Source of the DNA: Maribacter sp. ACAM166
GTDB taxonomy: Bacteria; Bacteroidota; Bacteroidia; Flavobacteriales; Flavobacteriaceae
NCBI RefSeq assembly: GCF_005771495.1
Contig: NZ_VAUW01000004.1
Location: 62,001-126,000 of the forward strand
Reading direction: 5' to 3'
Length of the DNA: 64,000 bases
Made by a program: the position numbers and the translations under genes
The notes under the pieces: model-generated
The model's database searches: none
What the model was told of the DNA's origin: nothing
What the model saw: only the letters and a program-made list of their open reading frames with translations
Shown here: positions 37,235 to 48,260 of the stretch, piece after piece
Layout of the letters: each line of letters opens with the position of its first letter
How positions within the stretch are numbered: position 1 is the stretch's first letter

Positions 37235-37624
37235 TTAAAGAAAAATGTCTTTAATCTCGTCAGGAATTCGAACAGGTCTATAGGTTTTACTGTTTAGGAG
37301 ACACCATTCGGTACTTGAGCGAACTAATATTTTTTTTGTTTTTCTATTTCTCATTTCAACTACCCTAGTTGATTTAGCGCCGGAGCTAGACGCTATAAAA
37401 GTGGTCATGGTTATGGGGTCATTTAATACAGCAGCAGTCTTATATTCGATATGATGACTAAGTACCACCCATATGGTCTCTTCTTGCATTTGTTCTGTGG
37501 CCTTTGCTTGCCAATGCTCTTTTGATATATCTTGAATCCACTGCACATAGCGCACATTATTCACATGGTTTAGGTCATCTAAATCATCTACAGAAACAAT
37601 AAGGTCTTTTTTGAATATTGCCAT
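37235..37624 (-). CDS. Acyl-CoA thioesterase, hotdog fold
   Basis: 129 residues from the ATG at 37624; the longer frame overlaps the upstream gene and is rejected. DLDDLNHVNNVRYVQWIQD carries the 4HBT-type hotdog signature with the catalytic Asp region, and WVVLSHHIEYKTAAVLND continues the fold. It probably hydrolyses acyl-CoA thioesters in the cytoplasm. One base separates its start from the stop of the glutaminyl cyclase gene, so they are co-transcribed. Confidence 0.88.
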   Translation of the reverse strand: MAIFKKDLIVSVDDLDDLNHVNNVRYVQWIQDISKEHWQAKATEQMQEETIWVVLSHHIEYKTAAVLNDPITMTTFIASSSGAKSTRVVEMRNRKTKKILVRSSTEWCLLNSKTYRPVRIPDEIKDIFL

Positions 37625-37625
37625 C

Positions 37626-38681
37626 TTATTTCTTCTGAATTTTAACTTCAAACATTTTATCCCAAAATTTACCCGTAACAAAGAAAGTTTCACGGTCTGG
37701 ATGATAGGCAATACCGTTTAAAACATTATTCGCCTTATCCCAATTTTCAATTTCAGTAATTTTGTCACTTAAACCACTAAAATTTATAACCCCTTCAATT
37801 GCGCCAGTTTTGCCGTCAATAATCATTACACTAGGTTTTTGATATACATTGGCATATATTTTTCCCTTTACAAATTCAAGTTCATTTGCAGAATTAACTA
37901 TTGAAGAATTGGTAACGGTTTCTATATAACCTTCTTCCGTCATCGTATCAGGGTTTAAAAACCATATTTTTTCAGTTCCATCGCTCTTAAACAATTTCTT
38001 ACCATCATTAGTAAGTCCCCAACCTTCACGACTTTTGCCATAATGAAAGTTGTCTAATTTTCTAAATGTTTTTAGGTCATAAATAAAGCCTAATCCACTT
38101 TGCCACGTAAGTTGATAAATTTTGTCATTTAGAATAGTTATACCTTCCCCGAAATAACTTTTATCCAAATCTATCTGTTCGTAAATCTTACCAGATTTGT
38201 AATCTAATTTTCTTAGAAAAGATTCGCCTTTTTTACCTGTACTTTCATATAAAGTGTCGTTGTGAAATTCTAAACCTTGTGTATAAGCTCTTGTATCGTG
38301 TGGATACTCATTAATGATGGTATACGTATATATTTCGGGAGCTTTTGCGGAAAAAACCTTGATATTCTTATTGATTTCAATCGTTTCACCATCAAACATT
38401 ATTTTTGCCGTCAAGACCTTATGACCAAGCGTTGGAAGATTAATTGTCAGTTTGTTGTTGTTTAATGGAATTTCGATACCATCAATACTATACACTATGC
38501 GTTCAATACTCTTCTCTTTTTTGTTGTTTATACTGATACCAATTTCATCATTTTGACGTACCTGTTTCGCATTTTCAGCTAAATTAATTTCAAATAAAGA
38601 GGATGCTTTTTGATTACCGCTTCCACAGGCCATGAAAAGGCTGGGAATAAGAATTATACAAATAATTTTAACTAGACTCAT
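37626..38681 (-). CDS. Glutaminyl-peptide cyclotransferase (beta-propeller type)
   Basis: 351 residues. A lipoprotein signal (LFMACG, Cys19) precedes a beta-sandwich-like region to about 105, then the plant-type glutaminyl cyclase propeller: PHDTRAYTQGLEFHNDTLYE, GEGITILNDKIYQLTW and GLTNDGKKLFKSDGTEKIW. It cyclises N-terminal glutamine to pyroglutamate on exported proteins. That fits Bacteroidota, where many exported proteins start with Gln after signal cleavage. Confidence 0.88.
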   Translation of the reverse strand: MSLVKIICIILIPSLFMACGSGNQKASSLFEINLAENAKQVRQNDEIGISINNKKEKSIERIVYSIDGIEIPLNNNKLTINLPTLGHKVLTAKIMFDGETIEINKNIKVFSAKAPEIYTYTIINEYPHDTRAYTQGLEFHNDTLYESTGKKGESFLRKLDYKSGKIYEQIDLDKSYFGEGITILNDKIYQLTWQSGLGFIYDLKTFRKLDNFHYGKSREGWGLTNDGKKLFKSDGTEKIWFLNPDTMTEEGYIETVTNSSIVNSANELEFVKGKIYANVYQKPSVMIIDGKTGAIEGVINFSGLSDKITEIENWDKANNVLNGIAYHPDRETFFVTGKFWDKMFEVKIQKK

Positions 38682-38781
38682 TAATAAAAAAATTATTTAG
38701 GATTATGTAGTGCTTACAAGCAAGATTGACTCTTTGCTTAAGAGGAGCAATTTAATTCATAAAATTTAGAAACTAAAAGGA

Positions 38782-38811
38782 TTGTGAAAGATTTAAAAGA
38801 TTGTATATTTG
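38782..38811 (+). promoter_or_regulatory. Consensus Bacteroidota promoter for SRP RNA
   Basis: TTG (38782-38784), 19 bases, then TATATTTG (38804-38811): an exact fit to TTG-N17-23-TAnnTTTG. Transcription would begin around 38816, where the SRP RNA helix begins. Confidence 0.8.
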
Positions 38812-38813
38812 CA

Positions 38814-38917
38814 GCTGGCAAGTCCTACACGACCAGCTCCTGTAGAATCCCCCAGGGTGGGAACACAGCAAGGGTATATAGTCGTAGCGGTGCGATGTAG
38901 GTAGCTTGCCTTTTTTT
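38814..38917 (+). ncRNA. ffs: Signal recognition particle RNA (small 4.5S type)
   Basis: The region has the conserved SRP Alu-less hairpin: GGCAAG at 38817-38822 pairs with CTTGCC at 38905-38910, CCTACA pairs with TGTAGG further in, and the apical domain reads CCCAGGGTGGGAACACAGCA, the asymmetric-loop and GNAA-type tetraloop section bound by Ffh. A T7 run follows at 38911, serving as terminator. The RNA works with Ffh to target membrane proteins. Ends are estimated to within a few bases. Confidence 0.9.
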
Positions 38918-39005
38918 GTGCCTTATATTCAAATAATCTTAAAAAAGGTAACACATTCAAAACTAGTTTTATGTACAGTTTTAGCACCACTTATTTTTCT
39001 GAAAT

Positions 39006-39815
39006 ATGAAATCAAAGGTAATTCTAATTACAGGTGGGTCTTCCGGAATTGGAAAAGCAATAGGCTTACATTTAAAAGAAAAGGGATATACGATTTACGG
39101 TACTACCCGAGATAAAAAAAAATATCCTTCATTTTCTGAGTTTCCACTTTTAGAAATGGACGTTAGAAATATCGAAACGATAAAGAAGGCAGTTGCAGTA
39201 GTGCTAGAAAGAGAATCGAGAATAGATGTTTTGGTGAATAATGCAGGCATTGGCATAACCGGACCAATGGAAGAAACTCCTCAAGAAGAGATTATAAAGG
39301 CTTTTGCTACTAATTTTAACGGACCGTTGAGTGTAATTAATGAAGTACTTCCGGCAATGCGTAACCAGAAAAATGGGCTTATTGTAAATATTACTTCCAT
39401 AGCAGGATATATGGGACTGCCCTACAGAGGAATATACTCTGCAAGCAAGGCTGCACTTGAGCTGGTAACCGAAAGTTATAGATTAGAAACTAAATCTTTT
39501 GGTATAAAGTTTACAACATTAGCTCCAGGAGATTTTGCTACAAATATCGCTTCAGGCAGGTATCACACTCCGGTATATGAGAATTCTCCTTATAGGAGTA
39601 TGTATAAGACTACTTTAGAGGCTATTGATGCTGATGTGGATAGTGGAGGCGATCCAATTGAAGTTGGTAAGAAAATTGCCAAGATTATTGAAACTAAAAA
39701 TCCTAAGCCTCATTACATGGTGGGATCTTTTATCCAAAAATTTTCTCTCACTCTCAAAAGTATTTTACCTGGACTTTGGTTTGAGAAACTATTAGAAAAA
39801 CACAACGGAAATTAA
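39006..39815 (+). CDS. Short-chain dehydrogenase/reductase
   Basis: 269 residues, classical SDR. The cofactor motif is GGSSGIGKAIG (about residues 10-20), then NNAGIGITG, the catalytic Ser in NITSIAGYMG and the Tyr-Lys pair in YSASKAALE. ATGAAATCAAAGG is the natural start. The substrate is unknown. The C-terminus lacks a membrane anchor. It lies alone downstream of the SRP RNA. Confidence 0.9.
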   Translation: MKSKVILITGGSSGIGKAIGLHLKEKGYTIYGTTRDKKKYPSFSEFPLLEMDVRNIETIKKAVAVVLERESRIDVLVNNAGIGITGPMEETPQEEIIKAFATNFNGPLSVINEVLPAMRNQKNGLIVNITSIAGYMGLPYRGIYSASKAALELVTESYRLETKSFGIKFTTLAPGDFATNIASGRYHTPVYENSPYRSMYKTTLEAIDADVDSGGDPIEVGKKIAKIIETKNPKPHYMVGSFIQKFSLTLKSILPGLWFEKLLEKHNGN

Positions 39816-39850
39816 AATCTACTTTCGTTGAAGAAGAGTACTTTAAATTA

Positions 39851-41233
39851 CTAATTGTAATAGATATTAGAAAAACCATCGACAATTATAGCATTATCAG
39901 TAATTATCGCTTTATTCATGGGGTATAGAACTAATGTCTCAGTAAGTTCTTTGAAATTTTCTGTATGGTATTGTAATTTTGGGTCCACATCGAGGTTTTT
40001 TAAAATTACTTTCCAATCATTATAATCGGTTTTAATATTAATTCCAACAAGTTCGTGATCTGGTCTTTTGTCTTTTAATACTTCTATTCTTTTGAAAATT
40101 TCTTGATATTGCTTTTTATTCGTTCCCGACCAGAAATAGAAAAGTACTTTTTTATCTTTCCCTATTTCGGTTAAAGTTTTAATTTCCTTATCAAAGGATA
40201 TAACACTTAAATTAGGAATTACTTTAGAAGGTTGGAGGTTGAGTATGCCTTGGTAAAGATTTTTAATTTCTTCGATATGCATATTGTTTTTAGAGACATT
40301 CTTGAACTCTTTTAAGAATATTTCAGTGTTTTCAGGTTCATCTTTCTTTTTTAGAAGATAATCAAATGCCACATTTCTAAATAGATTGTCTCTTAATTCT
40401 TTTTCAACTACCAAACTATCGATTAAATGAAGTTTGTGCTTATTAAAATGCAATTGCTTGCCTGTTCCTGAATTTCCATTCGGACAACCTTTAGCACAAG
40501 CCATGTAAGATAAATTTCCGAAATGAGCCTTCATGAAGTCATAATACGGCCTTAGGTATGTTAAATTAGGATTATTATAGTTTATGTTGTCACGATATGC
40601 ATAAAAATTTTTAGGTAAATCATGCATAATTTCTTCCGAAGTCTTTCGCTTATGTTGAAAAGGATAGATTTCTTTATACCTATTGTAAGAGTACTCAATA
40701 TTACTCATTAATAACTCATACCCACCTTGTGACATAGCAGATTCTGTCTTTAGTTCATTAAGACGGTCTAATTTTTCATTTTTGAGGGATGCAATTTTTT
40801 TAAGAAAATCTTCAGGCTCTAATTCGTAATATTGAGAATACATCGCCCCATCTTCCTCTTCTGCAGATAGAAATAATTCTAATTGAAAATTATTTAATTC
40901 CTCATTACTGCCCGAAAAAACTAATGATTCATCGAAGTATATCGTGTTAAGACGAACCATAAGGCTATCGCCTTTCTCCAAGTAAACATATTGATATTCG
41001 GGTGAAAGATTAAAATGGTATAACCCATTTTCAATAGCCGGTAAGTTGAATTTGAACCGGTTTTTATAGTCAAGTTGGGCTGAATCTATTTTTTTACCAC
41101 CCTTGAACAATACAACTTGGTTGCTGGTAGGGTTCACAATTTCACCTGCGAAAAGAATTCTGTCCGAATCTTTTTTGGATGAGGAACAACCTACTAACAA
41201 AACAATAACTATAAAAAGTAGAATTCTATTCAT
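39851..41233 (-). CDS. Thioredoxin-like lipoprotein (DUF4369-like N-terminus)
   Basis: 460 residues from the ATG at 41233, which gives a clean lipoprotein signal (LLVGC, Cys16); an upstream ATG at 41260 is less likely. The N-terminal 100 residues look like DUF4369 (FAGEIVNPTSNQVVLFKGGKKIDSAQL in pattern), a helical middle follows, and the last 110 residues have a thioredoxin-like fold (KKVLFYFWSG, ELVGINI). The usual CxxC is absent (GTNKKQ at that position), although CAKGC occurs upstream. A redox role is doubtful. Confidence 0.75.
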   Translation of the reverse strand: MNRILLFIVIVLLVGCSSSKKDSDRILFAGEIVNPTSNQVVLFKGGKKIDSAQLDYKNRFKFNLPAIENGLYHFNLSPEYQYVYLEKGDSLMVRLNTIYFDESLVFSGSNEELNNFQLELFLSAEEEDGAMYSQYYELEPEDFLKKIASLKNEKLDRLNELKTESAMSQGGYELLMSNIEYSYNRYKEIYPFQHKRKTSEEIMHDLPKNFYAYRDNINYNNPNLTYLRPYYDFMKAHFGNLSYMACAKGCPNGNSGTGKQLHFNKHKLHLIDSLVVEKELRDNLFRNVAFDYLLKKKDEPENTEIFLKEFKNVSKNNMHIEEIKNLYQGILNLQPSKVIPNLSVISFDKEIKTLTEIGKDKKVLFYFWSGTNKKQYQEIFKRIEVLKDKRPDHELVGINIKTDYNDWKVILKNLDVDPKLQYHTENFKELTETLVLYPMNKAIITDNAIIVDGFSNIYYN

Positions 41234-41379
41234 ATAGTACAGGGAACTGATACATCTCAAAAATAAGGAACCTAGGTTTTGGTTGTTGTTAACGGCTCGT
41301 TAAATGTTAAGGATGTCAATCTTATCCCCTGTTAATTGAAATTGATGGTTAACTAGTTAGTATGAGCCTATAATTTCAG

Positions 41380-41387
41380 TATTTTTG
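41380..41387 (+). promoter_or_regulatory. -7 promoter element for the ABC-F gene
   Basis: TATTTTTG matches TAnnTTTG, 25 bases before the ATG. TTAG at 41357 stands at the -33 distance (20 bases), a partial match to TTG. Confidence 0.5.
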
Positions 41388-41400
41388 CACGGATTTTTAA

Positions 41401-43041
<1,641 letters not shown>

Positions 43042-43067
43042 CGTAGATTAATCCAAATCGATGTCTT

Positions 43068-44192
43068 ATGAAAACCTACAACCTTGTGGCCTGCATTATT
43101 ATGGCCTTCAGTTTCGCTGCGTGCGATAAATCTACAGAGGAAAGTTCTGAAGAACTTTCAATGGCCTTAAATGCAAATTACACTGTATTTTTAAAAAGTA
43201 ACAACCAACTAACTGCAACCATCCTAGGTTCTGCCAAAGCAGGTTTAGTTGTTCAAAATGCGGCAACCAATTTTAAGGATATCCCCTTAAGCTCCTTTAA
43301 ATTTCGCACAGTAAAAGAGGTTAGTTACTATTATACCAGTAACTGTAGGGCTACTGTTCAAATCTATAATGCTGTTAGTGATACTTCAACAATGTTAAGT
43401 GTTTTTGAAGATATTGATTCTTGCTCTATAGAGGTGACAGCAATTGCGCATACCAAAGATGAACTATTTGTTTCTTATGAACAAGCGATAGAGGGAAAGG
43501 ATAAGCAATATATAGTGCGGTCTATTTCATTGTCTTCTGATGGTTCTACATTTATAGATATTGTTTTAGATAAAAAACCAGTTGATTTAATGCCATCTTC
43601 AAATAGGTTGTTTGTGATGACTTCAAATGAATATGTTACCGATGAATTTCATCTATCTATCATTGATTTAAAGACCAAAGAAAACCTGATGGAGTTAGAT
43701 TTAGGTAATGATGCAACCAAGTTGTTGAAAAATATCTCAGACCAAATAATTATTAGCTATCCAGAATTGCATACAACGTTAAACCCAATTACTCTAGATA
43801 AAAAATATACGATGTATGGAGAAGGTACAGCCCCAGGATTTTTATCTACGATTGATTCGTTTATGGATGGTGCCGGAAGAATCTATTTTCAAAAGACAAT
43901 ACCATCGGCTATCATAGCAACGGTACCCGCTATATATGATTTTGACAAAAATAGTACCGTCGTATATCTTTTTGAAAATTTCTTAAGTGAATCTGAATTG
44001 AATGTCAAATATAGTATAGCTGCAACAACTTCAATCAGCTATGACGAGGAAAACGGTTATGTGCTTATTGGTTATCAAAAGAAAGGTCAAGTAGGTAATG
44101 GTGGTATTTTAAGAATTAGTCCGACACCCGATTTTAAGATAATTGACAATATCGATTTAGAAGGTGTTCCGCAAAGCATATTTGTAAATTGA
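43068..44192 (+). CDS. Hypothetical lipoprotein
   Basis: 374 residues. The signal ends in SFAACD (Cys19), so it is a likely lipoprotein. The rest is beta-rich with propeller-like repeats (YYYTSNCRATVQIYNAV, VMTSNEYVTDEFHLSIIDL, YVLIGYQKKGQVGNGGI), but no family is recognised. It follows the ABC-F gene by 26 bases and may be co-transcribed; that is probably not functional coupling. Confidence 0.7.
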   Translation: MKTYNLVACIIMAFSFAACDKSTEESSEELSMALNANYTVFLKSNNQLTATILGSAKAGLVVQNAATNFKDIPLSSFKFRTVKEVSYYYTSNCRATVQIYNAVSDTSTMLSVFEDIDSCSIEVTAIAHTKDELFVSYEQAIEGKDKQYIVRSISLSSDGSTFIDIVLDKKPVDLMPSSNRLFVMTSNEYVTDEFHLSIIDLKTKENLMELDLGNDATKLLKNISDQIIISYPELHTTLNPITLDKKYTMYGEGTAPGFLSTIDSFMDGAGRIYFQKTIPSAIIATVPAIYDFDKNSTVVYLFENFLSESELNVKYSIAATTSISYDEENGYVLIGYQKKGQVGNGGILRISPTPDFKIIDNIDLEGVPQSIFVN

Positions 44193-44207
44193 AAACGCAG
44201 TATCCAC

Positions 44208-44927
44208 TTAACTATTAAAATATTTACTATTCCAAATAGCGGGGCTGAAGTTTTTGCCGAGAGCAAAACCATAAAATATAACTACTGCTGCTATGCATTT
44301 GAACATAAAAAAATTGATAATCCAAAATTCTACATTTGAACTTGATTTGGAAAAAAGTCCTTCAGGCACTAGTAGTGTGACCAAGAAACTTAGTAGTAGC
44401 ACTAAAATAGATAAGTTCACCATGCCTTTAAATGGCCACATTAGCATTTTTCGTAAAGGATGTAAATCACTCCCCCATTGATGTATTAAATAATGGTAGC
44501 CGTTGCCTATGGGGGCAAATAACAATGGGTCATCCCTATCTTCTAGTTTAAAAAGCTTAGAGGGCGCGATTATTTTAAACCCCTTAATTTCTAAACCGTG
44601 TTCTTGCTCTAGCGCTTTAATTTTTGATAACGCCTCAACAGGTAATTCTCCTTTAAAATACTTAGAGTCTAAAAAACGAAGGCGATAGTCTATACAGATA
44701 TTTTTAATCTCTTCAATATGATATATTCGTGAACTTTCCAAAAAATCGATTTTGAAACGATTCTGGATTATTCCATCATTAGTGGCTACGTTTTTCTCTA
44801 TTCGGCCTAATTCAGAATCTAAATTTGAGAATATAGCATATACCTCTTTAAGTCTATTTTCTTCTGATGTTGAGCGTTTTAATTTAGCTTTATGTAGCTT
44901 ATTTTCAATATTCGTTTTAGGTAGCAT
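44208..44927 (-). CDS. Hypothetical membrane protein
   Basis: 239 residues, not recognised. The N-terminal 155 residues are soluble and charged, followed by two membrane segments (about 172-190 and 205-225: MVNLSILVLLLSFLVTLLV and IINFFMFKCIAAVVIFYGF). The soluble part probably faces the cytoplasm. It converges with the lipoprotein gene at 44192 (15 bases apart). Confidence 0.65.
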   Translation of the reverse strand: MLPKTNIENKLHKAKLKRSTSEENRLKEVYAIFSNLDSELGRIEKNVATNDGIIQNRFKIDFLESSRIYHIEEIKNICIDYRLRFLDSKYFKGELPVEALSKIKALEQEHGLEIKGFKIIAPSKLFKLEDRDDPLLFAPIGNGYHYLIHQWGSDLHPLRKMLMWPFKGMVNLSILVLLLSFLVTLLVPEGLFSKSSSNVEFWIINFFMFKCIAAVVIFYGFALGKNFSPAIWNSKYFNS

Positions 44928-45134
44928 CTTGTCCTTATTATTAACAATACACTCAAATTTAGCTAATTATTGAATCTAGCGTAAATATGTTTATCACAAT
45001 CAAAAGTTAAATAAATGTTAAATTATATTAATAGCTGGTTTGTCTTCTGAAACTATGAGTTGAAATTGTATCTTGACGTTGAAATTGTGTAGTTTATCGA
45101 TTTTAAGAATATTTACCCTAACCGAACTCAAACT

Positions 45135-45710
45135 ATGAAAAAGTGGACATACCTAGTGTCCTTGTGCACCTTATTGATAGGCTACCAGACTAAGGCACAA
45201 GATAAGGTTGCTGAATTACCAGTGGAACAAATTCTGCCGTATTTCACAAAATCTAAGAAGTCTATTATAGAGCGTACGGCTTCTTTTGAAAGTTACTCGA
45301 CCTTATTAAGCGTATTAAAAGCAACCAATTTAGACCAAGTGTTAGGATATAATGGAGAGTTTACCATTTTCGCTCCATCAAATCTAGCGTTCGAGAAATT
45401 ATCAAAAATCACAACAGATAAACTTTTAGACCCAAAGAATAAAAAGGTTCTAAAGACCATTCTGTCTCATCATATTATAGCCGGTAAATTATCGGCATCT
45501 TCTATTTTAAGAGCCATGTGTCGTGGCAATGGTTCGGCAAATTTCACGACTATACAAGGTGAAAAGATTATAGCTACCATGAAAGGCATAGAAATAATAC
45601 TGACCGACAAATCTGGAAATCAAGCTATTATTGTCAGAGCAGATTCAAATCAATCTAACGGTGTCATCCACGAAATAGACACTGTATTTCTACCAATAAA
45701 TATATTCTAA
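45135..45710 (+). CDS. Fasciclin (FAS1) domain protein
   Basis: 191 residues with a signal peptide (about 1-21, ending TKAQ) and one FAS1 domain: FESYSTLLSVLKATNLDQVL, GEFTIFAPSNLAFEKL, KTILSHHIIAGKL and the final HEIDTVFLP. FAS1 proteins act in cell adhesion or as extracellular proteins. Its stop abuts that of pheT on the other strand with no gap. Confidence 0.9.
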   Translation: MKKWTYLVSLCTLLIGYQTKAQDKVAELPVEQILPYFTKSKKSIIERTASFESYSTLLSVLKATNLDQVLGYNGEFTIFAPSNLAFEKLSKITTDKLLDPKNKKVLKTILSHHIIAGKLSASSILRAMCRGNGSANFTTIQGEKIIATMKGIEIILTDKSGNQAIIVRADSNQSNGVIHEIDTVFLPINIF

Positions 45711-48140
45711 TTACCGAAGTGCTGCTCCAAGTTTTTGTTCAAACGTTGCTTGTAGCTTAGACATAATCTTTTCTATTTGCTTCTCTGTCAGAGTGCTTTT
45801 ATCATCCTGTAGTGTAAAGCTTACGGCGTATGATTTTTTGCCTTCGGGTATTTTTTTTCCTTCGTATACATCAAAGAGAGTTATATCCTTTAAATACTTA
45901 CGTTCAGCTTCATACGATAAATCGAAAAGTTCTTCGTAGGTAGATTTTTGGTCCAGTAGTAGAGCGAAATCTCTCTTTACCTCTGGATATTTAGAAATAT
46001 CCTTAAATAAAATTGGAGTTCTTTTTAGTTGTTTCAAAATTAAATCCCAATTGAAATCCGCATATAAAATATCTTGTTTAATATCAAAATGCTTGAGAAT
46101 AGATTTTTTTATCAGTCCGAAAGAAACTAAATTATTTTCATTATAAACTAAGGATAAACCTTCTGAAAATATAGTTGACTTGGTTGGTTCACTGTTCAGA
46201 TTACCTAGGCCTAGTCGTAATAATGTCGTCTCAACGATTGATTTCAATTCAAAGAAATTCGTAGATAAAGCTTTTTCTGTCCAGCTATCTTGAATAGAAT
46301 CACCAGATATAAGAATACTTAAATATTTATTTTCTATTCTCTCACCTGCTTTAGATAGATATGTTTTGCCGAATTCAAATAATTTAAGGTTGGACTTTCT
46401 TCTATTTATATTATAGCTAGCTGTTTCTAATGCAGAAAATAGTGAGGCTCTTCTTAACACAGATAAATCACCACTTAACGGATTAATTATTTCAATCGAT
46501 TTATGTTCGCTTTCCTCATTATCTAAAAGAGCGGTATAATTAGGATTGGTTAGGCTATTGGTGAGAATTTCATAGTACCCTTTTGAAGCTAAGATATTTC
46601 CAATAGTGGTTTGTATAGTGTGATCTTCGGTAGGTGTTGTTGTCGCTATCGATGCGTTCAGTTTTTCACTAAAATCAATATTGTTATACCCATAAACGCG
46701 TAAAATTTCTTCTATTACATCTACTTGCCGTTGTACGTCTACTCGATAAGAAGGCACTTCAAGTCCCATACCTGATTCAGTTACATTTTTAACTTTTATA
46801 TCAAGTGAAGCCAATATAGATTTGATAGTATCTTGGGGTATCTCTTGGCCAATTAATTTATTTATTTTTTCAAAAGCTAAGAAAACTTCAAAATTAGAGA
46901 CTTTGTTGGGGTACAGGTCTATTACTTCAGATGTTATTTCACCACCTGCTATTTCTTTTATTAGCAAAGCAGCTCGTTTAAGACTGTACTCTATATTTTC
47001 AATGTCAATACCACGTTCAAATCTAAAGGAGGCATCGGTATTCAGCCCATGTCTTTTAGCTGATTTACGTATGGCTATTGGATTGAAATAAGCGCATTCT
47101 AAAAATATCGAAGTAGTCTCTTCTGTTACTCCTGATCCAAGACCACCAAAAATGCCTGCCAAACACAAAGGTTTTTCCGTATCGCAAATCATTAGATCAT
47201 CTTCATGTAATGTTCTTTCAACACCGTCAAGAGTAATAAACTTGGTCCCTTTTGCCACTGTTTGGACTACAATTTTATTCCCTTTTATTTTAGCCGCATC
47301 AAAGGCATGTAGAGGCTGCCCTAATTCATGTAATACATAATTAGTAGCATCTACTATATTATTTTTAGGTGTGATACCAATTGATTTAAGTCTGTTTTGA
47401 AGCCAAGTAGGGGAGGGCTGTACTATTAAATCACTTAATGTCACCCCACAATATCTTGGTGCCAAAGACGTATTTTTAACATCAACATCAATTTTTAATG
47501 AACGATCATTGATGTTAAAATGACTGGTAGATGGAGTTATAAGTTCTTTTGAGATTTCTATTTGCTTTAAGCCTGCTTTAAAATCTCGAGCAACCCCAAA
47601 ATGACTCATGGCATCTGCACGGTTAGGGGTAAGGCCTATTTCAAAAATCTCGTCCTCTTCAATTTCAAAGATTTCTGCACACGGCGTTCCCGCTTCTAAA
47701 TCTTCATCCAATACCATAATTCCATCATGGCTGACTCCAAGACCTAATTCGTCTTCTGCGCAAATCATACCATGACTTTCCTCACCACGTATTTTTCCTT
47801 TCTTTATTGTCCAACCTTCCCCATCTGCAGTATAAAGGGTGGTTCCTATTGTAGCAACGGGAACTTTCTGACCCTTAGCTACATTGCGTGCACCACAAAC
47901 AATTTGAAGTGGTTTTTCCAGACCCACATCAACCATTGTGACGTTCAACTTATCTGCATTTGTGTGTTTCTCACAACTTAATACATGCCCAACAACGACA
48001 CCTTTCAATCCGCCTTTTACAGATTCAAATTTTTCGACACCTTCTACCTCTAACCCTAAATCAGTTAAAAGTTCAGCTGTTTTTTGGGATTCCCAATCTA
48101 TTTGTATGAACTGTTTTAACCAGTTATATGATATTTTCAT
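45711..48140 (-). CDS. pheT: Phenylalanine--tRNA ligase beta subunit
   Basis: 809 residues. The order is an N-terminal core, a tRNA-binding (EMAP-like) insert (about 40-150), B3/B4 editing domain, B5 domain (DVIEEILRVYGYNNI), catalytic-like core and the C-terminal anticodon-binding FDX-ACB domain (residues 715-809). With PheS it charges tRNA-Phe; pheS is not in the window. It has a good promoter on the minus strand 20 bases upstream of the ATG. Confidence 0.97.
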   Translation of the reverse strand: MKISYNWLKQFIQIDWESQKTAELLTDLGLEVEGVEKFESVKGGLKGVVVGHVLSCEKHTNADKLNVTMVDVGLEKPLQIVCGARNVAKGQKVPVATIGTTLYTADGEGWTIKKGKIRGEESHGMICAEDELGLGVSHDGIMVLDEDLEAGTPCAEIFEIEEDEIFEIGLTPNRADAMSHFGVARDFKAGLKQIEISKELITPSTSHFNINDRSLKIDVDVKNTSLAPRYCGVTLSDLIVQPSPTWLQNRLKSIGITPKNNIVDATNYVLHELGQPLHAFDAAKIKGNKIVVQTVAKGTKFITLDGVERTLHEDDLMICDTEKPLCLAGIFGGLGSGVTEETTSIFLECAYFNPIAIRKSAKRHGLNTDASFRFERGIDIENIEYSLKRAALLIKEIAGGEITSEVIDLYPNKVSNFEVFLAFEKINKLIGQEIPQDTIKSILASLDIKVKNVTESGMGLEVPSYRVDVQRQVDVIEEILRVYGYNNIDFSEKLNASIATTTPTEDHTIQTTIGNILASKGYYEILTNSLTNPNYTALLDNEESEHKSIEIINPLSGDLSVLRRASLFSALETASYNINRRKSNLKLFEFGKTYLSKAGERIENKYLSILISGDSIQDSWTEKALSTNFFELKSIVETTLLRLGLGNLNSEPTKSTIFSEGLSLVYNENNLVSFGLIKKSILKHFDIKQDILYADFNWDLILKQLKRTPILFKDISKYPEVKRDFALLLDQKSTYEELFDLSYEAERKYLKDITLFDVYEGKKIPEGKKSYAVSFTLQDDKSTLTEKQIEKIMSKLQATFEQKLGAALR

Positions 48141-48159
48141 TCAAATCATTTATAGGGGG

Positions 48160-48190
48160 CAAAGATAAAACAATGCCGGTACACATTCAA
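48160..48190 (-). promoter_or_regulatory. Bacteroidota promoter for pheT
   Basis: On the minus strand TTG (48190-48188), a 20-base spacer, then TATCTTTG (48167-48160): a full match to the consensus. The ATG is at 48140. Confidence 0.7.
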
Positions 48191-48260
48191 TAAGCTATTA
48201 AGTGTTTCTTTTAATTTTTAATTCTGCCATTTAAATCGTTATTTTGTTCGTTAAACCTAA

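Noticed and set aside
38793-38990. 65-codon open frame on the minus strand
   Set aside because: It lies across the SRP RNA gene and its promoter, and its translation has no protein-like features.
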